The notes under the pieces are model-generated. The model was not told the origin of the DNA and ran no database searches. It saw only the letters and a program-made list of their open reading frames with translations. Shown here piece after piece: positions 31,746 to 33,391 of a stretch of DNA of 33,391 nt. The stretch spans positions 1-33,391 of the forward strand of contig JABJAB010000074.1 of NCBI GenBank assembly GCA_018666235.1, written 5' to 3'. This DNA comes from Ilumatobacter sp. (GTDB lineage Bacteria > Actinomycetota > Acidimicrobiia > Acidimicrobiales > Ilumatobacteraceae). The first letter of the stretch is position 1; every line of letters begins with the position of its first letter. The position numbers were made by a program, and so were the translations under genes.

Positions 31746-33391
31746 ATGCCGAACGCTCCATCCGCCGAACCGATCACCATCGGCCTTGCCGAAGTTCACG
31801 AGGCAATTGCGGCGACCCGGCCCGACGACGCGTGCCTCGTCTTTCGCGATCGTCGTTTCACGTGGGGTGAGGTGACCGAGCGCACTCGGCGGCTGGCCAA
31901 CGCGCTCCTCGATCGAGGCCTGGGCTGCCACACCGAACGCGGCGATCTCGACGGCCACGTCAGCGGGCAGGATCATATTGGTGTCTACCTCCACAACGGA
32001 AACGAATACCTCGAGGTGATGTTGGGTGCGCTGAAAGCGCGCGTTGCATCGTTCAACATCAACTACCGATACGTCGCGGAAGAATTGCGATATCTGCTCG
32101 ACGATGCGCACGCTCGGGCGATCGTGGTGCACAGTCAATTCGCCCCCGTACTCGCCGAGGTCCTGCCCGACCTCGCGCACCTTGACGTGATCCTGCAGGT
32201 CCCCGACCATTCCGGGAATGATCTACTTCCCGGCGCGGTCTGGTACGAGGATGCCTTGGCCGCAGCATCACCCGACCGTCCAAACGTCGAGTGGAGCGCC
32301 GATGATCTCTACATGCTCTACACCGGTGGCACCACCGGGATGCCGAAAGGCGTCATGTGGCGCAACGGCGACGCCATGGTCGAGTGTTTTGGGGGCTCGC
32401 GTACAGCGACAACAGTCGAAGAATTCGTTGCCGAGGCGAATACCGGTCTCCAAGCACTACTGGCACCTCCGTTTATGCACGGAGCGGGACACTGGATGAG
32501 CTTCCGCACCTGGCTGGGTGGTGGCACAATCTTCGTGCAATCAGTTCCCGAACAGCTCGACCCGGTCGACATCTGGACGCTCGTCGAAAGCGAACGCCTC
32601 AATTTCTTATTGATCGTCGGCGACGCATTCGCTCGTCCGCTGCTCGACGAACTTGAGCACCCAACCGGACGCGGGCCGTACGACCTCGAATCGCTGACGG
32701 TTCTGCTGTCCGGCGGTGCCGCCCTGTCGGCCAATTTGAAGGTGGAGTTCCTGCAGCACCTCCCCACGGTGATGATCGTCGACGGCCTCGGGTCATCCGA
32801 GGCCGGCGGCCAGGTGTCCCATGTGTCCGCTGGCGGCAATGCCTCGACGGGCACCTTCGAGCTGACGAGTGGCAATGTCATCCTGTCGCCCGAGCTTGAT
32901 GCCGTGTTGGCCCCAACCGACACCACCACAGGGTGGTTGGCCAAGACCGGCCGCCTTGCGCTTGGCTACCTCGGCGACGCGGACAAGACCGCTCGCACCT
33001 ACCCGACCATCGACGGTCAGCGCTACGCGGTGCCTGGTGACCGGGCCCGATTTGTCGATGACCATCCCGACGACTTCATGGTCGAACTGCACGGCCGCGA
33101 TTCGGTCACGATCAACTCAGGTGGCGAGAAAATCTTCGCCGAAGAGGTCGAGGCTGCGATCAAGGCGCACCCGGGCGTATATGACTGCGTGGTTGCCGGA
33201 CGGCCAAGCGAGCGTTGGGGCAGCGAGGTAGTGGCTGTCGTCCGAATTCGTTCGGGTCATGACGTCGCCGACACCGATCTACTCTCCGAGGCCGCCCGGC
33301 ACATCGCTCGATACAAGCTGCCAAAGGCAATCGTGCACGTGAATGAAATCGTGCGATCCCCCAGCGGCAAAGCGGACTACCGCTGGGCGAA
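31746..33391 (+). CDS. Acyl-CoA synthetase (AMP-binding), 3' end cut by window edge
   Basis: The frame is open from ATG 31746 to the edge, 548 complete codons, and is missing probably only a few residues. The adenylation signature is LYMLYTGGTTGMPKGVMWRNGD. PPFMHGAGHWMSF, LSGGAALS and DGLGSSEAGGQ follow. The hinge region GRDSVTINSGGEKIFAEEVEAAIKAHPGVYDCVV and the C-terminal catalytic-Lys motif RSPSGKADYRW are both present. It resembles mycobacterial FadD proteins annotated as acyl-CoA synthetases in sterol or fatty-acid degradation; the acyl chain is not readable. It forms a pair with the MaoC hydratase upstream. Confidence 0.93.
   Translation, partial: MPNAPSAEPITIGLAEVHEAIAATRPDDACLVFRDRRFTWGEVTERTRRLANALLDRGLGCHTERGDLDGHVSGQDHIGVYLHNGNEYLEVMLGALKARVASFNINYRYVAEELRYLLDDAHARAIVVHSQFAPVLAEVLPDLAHLDVILQVPDHSGNDLLPGAVWYEDALAAASPDRPNVEWSADDLYMLYTGGTTGMPKGVMWRNGDAMVECFGGSRTATTVEEFVAEANTGLQALLAPPFMHGAGHWMSFRTWLGGGTIFVQSVPEQLDPVDIWTLVESERLNFLLIVGDAFARPLLDELEHPTGRGPYDLESLTVLLSGGAALSANLKVEFLQHLPTVMIVDGLGSSEAGGQVSHVSAGGNASTGTFELTSGNVILSPELDAVLAPTDTTTGWLAKTGRLALGYLGDADKTARTYPTIDGQRYAVPGDRARFVDDHPDDFMVELHGRDSVTINSGGEKIFAEEVEAAIKAHPGVYDCVVAGRPSERWGSEVVAVVRIRSGHDVADTDLLSEAARHIARYKLPKAIVHVNEIVRSPSGKADYRWA

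Overview
This is a GC-rich (roughly 63-65%), gene-dense chromosomal segment. It most likely comes from a marine or freshwater actinomycete of the class Acidimicrobiia, resembling Ilumatobacter. That placement is an inference from the protein sequences, the high GC, the frequent 1-4 base start/stop overlaps, the many GTG starts and the -10 boxes of form TAnnnT lying 6-8 bases before start codons. I see no prophage, insertion sequence, CRISPR array, rRNA or tRNA. Both window edges cut a gene.

Layout. 1-2401 (minus): a VOC-fold protein, a GntR/HutC regulator and an FMN-dependent alpha-hydroxy-acid oxidase (cut by the left edge). 2425-6220 (plus): a mitochondrial-type aconitase, a 71-residue membrane protein and an MFS exporter. 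6228-9445 (minus): choline-sulfatase and choline dehydrogenase, a choline-O-sulfate to betaine route. 9586-12256 (minus): trpF-trpB-trpA. 12315-14243: polyphosphate kinase 2 (plus), a remnant of an Lrp-type ligand-binding domain (minus) and a short-chain dehydrogenase (plus). 14248-18895 (minus): a cis-prenyltransferase-like accessory protein, recO, glyS, trpC and a redoxin whose reading frame continues through an in-frame UGA, i.e. a selenoprotein. 18967-21554 (plus): catalytic cis-prenyltransferase (uppS) and a DinG-type helicase. 21551-23678 (minus): class II aldolase and a 2-oxoglutarate/iron oxygenase. 23758-27308 (plus): enoyl-CoA hydratase family protein, alpha/beta hydrolase, a 23-base tandem repeat and a long-chain acyl-CoA synthetase. 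27312-30354: an OmpR-type response regulator divergent from its likely histidine kinase and a GerMN lipoprotein, resembling mtrA / mtrB-lpqB. 30365-33391: era (minus), then a MaoC-type hydratase and an acyl-CoA synthetase (plus, cut by the right edge).

Most remarkable. (1) The two genes reading outward from about 18.9 kb are both cis-prenyltransferase homologues with complementary losses. The catalytic-looking one lacks the C-terminal RxG motif and the metal-site Glu. The degenerate one keeps both of these but has lost the DGNGRW active site. This is the pattern of the eukaryotic DHDDS/NgBR heteromer and suggests a bacterial two-subunit undecaprenyl diphosphate synthase. (2) The gene at 14248-15384 has a W-A-P-Y-U-G-C active site with a well-formed bacterial SECIS hairpin just after the UGA; ordinary gene calling would split it in two. 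(3) TrpB carries Asp where the catalytic Glu109 is expected. (4) Aconitase and its divergent neighbour appear to share overlapping promoters that would make both mRNAs leaderless.
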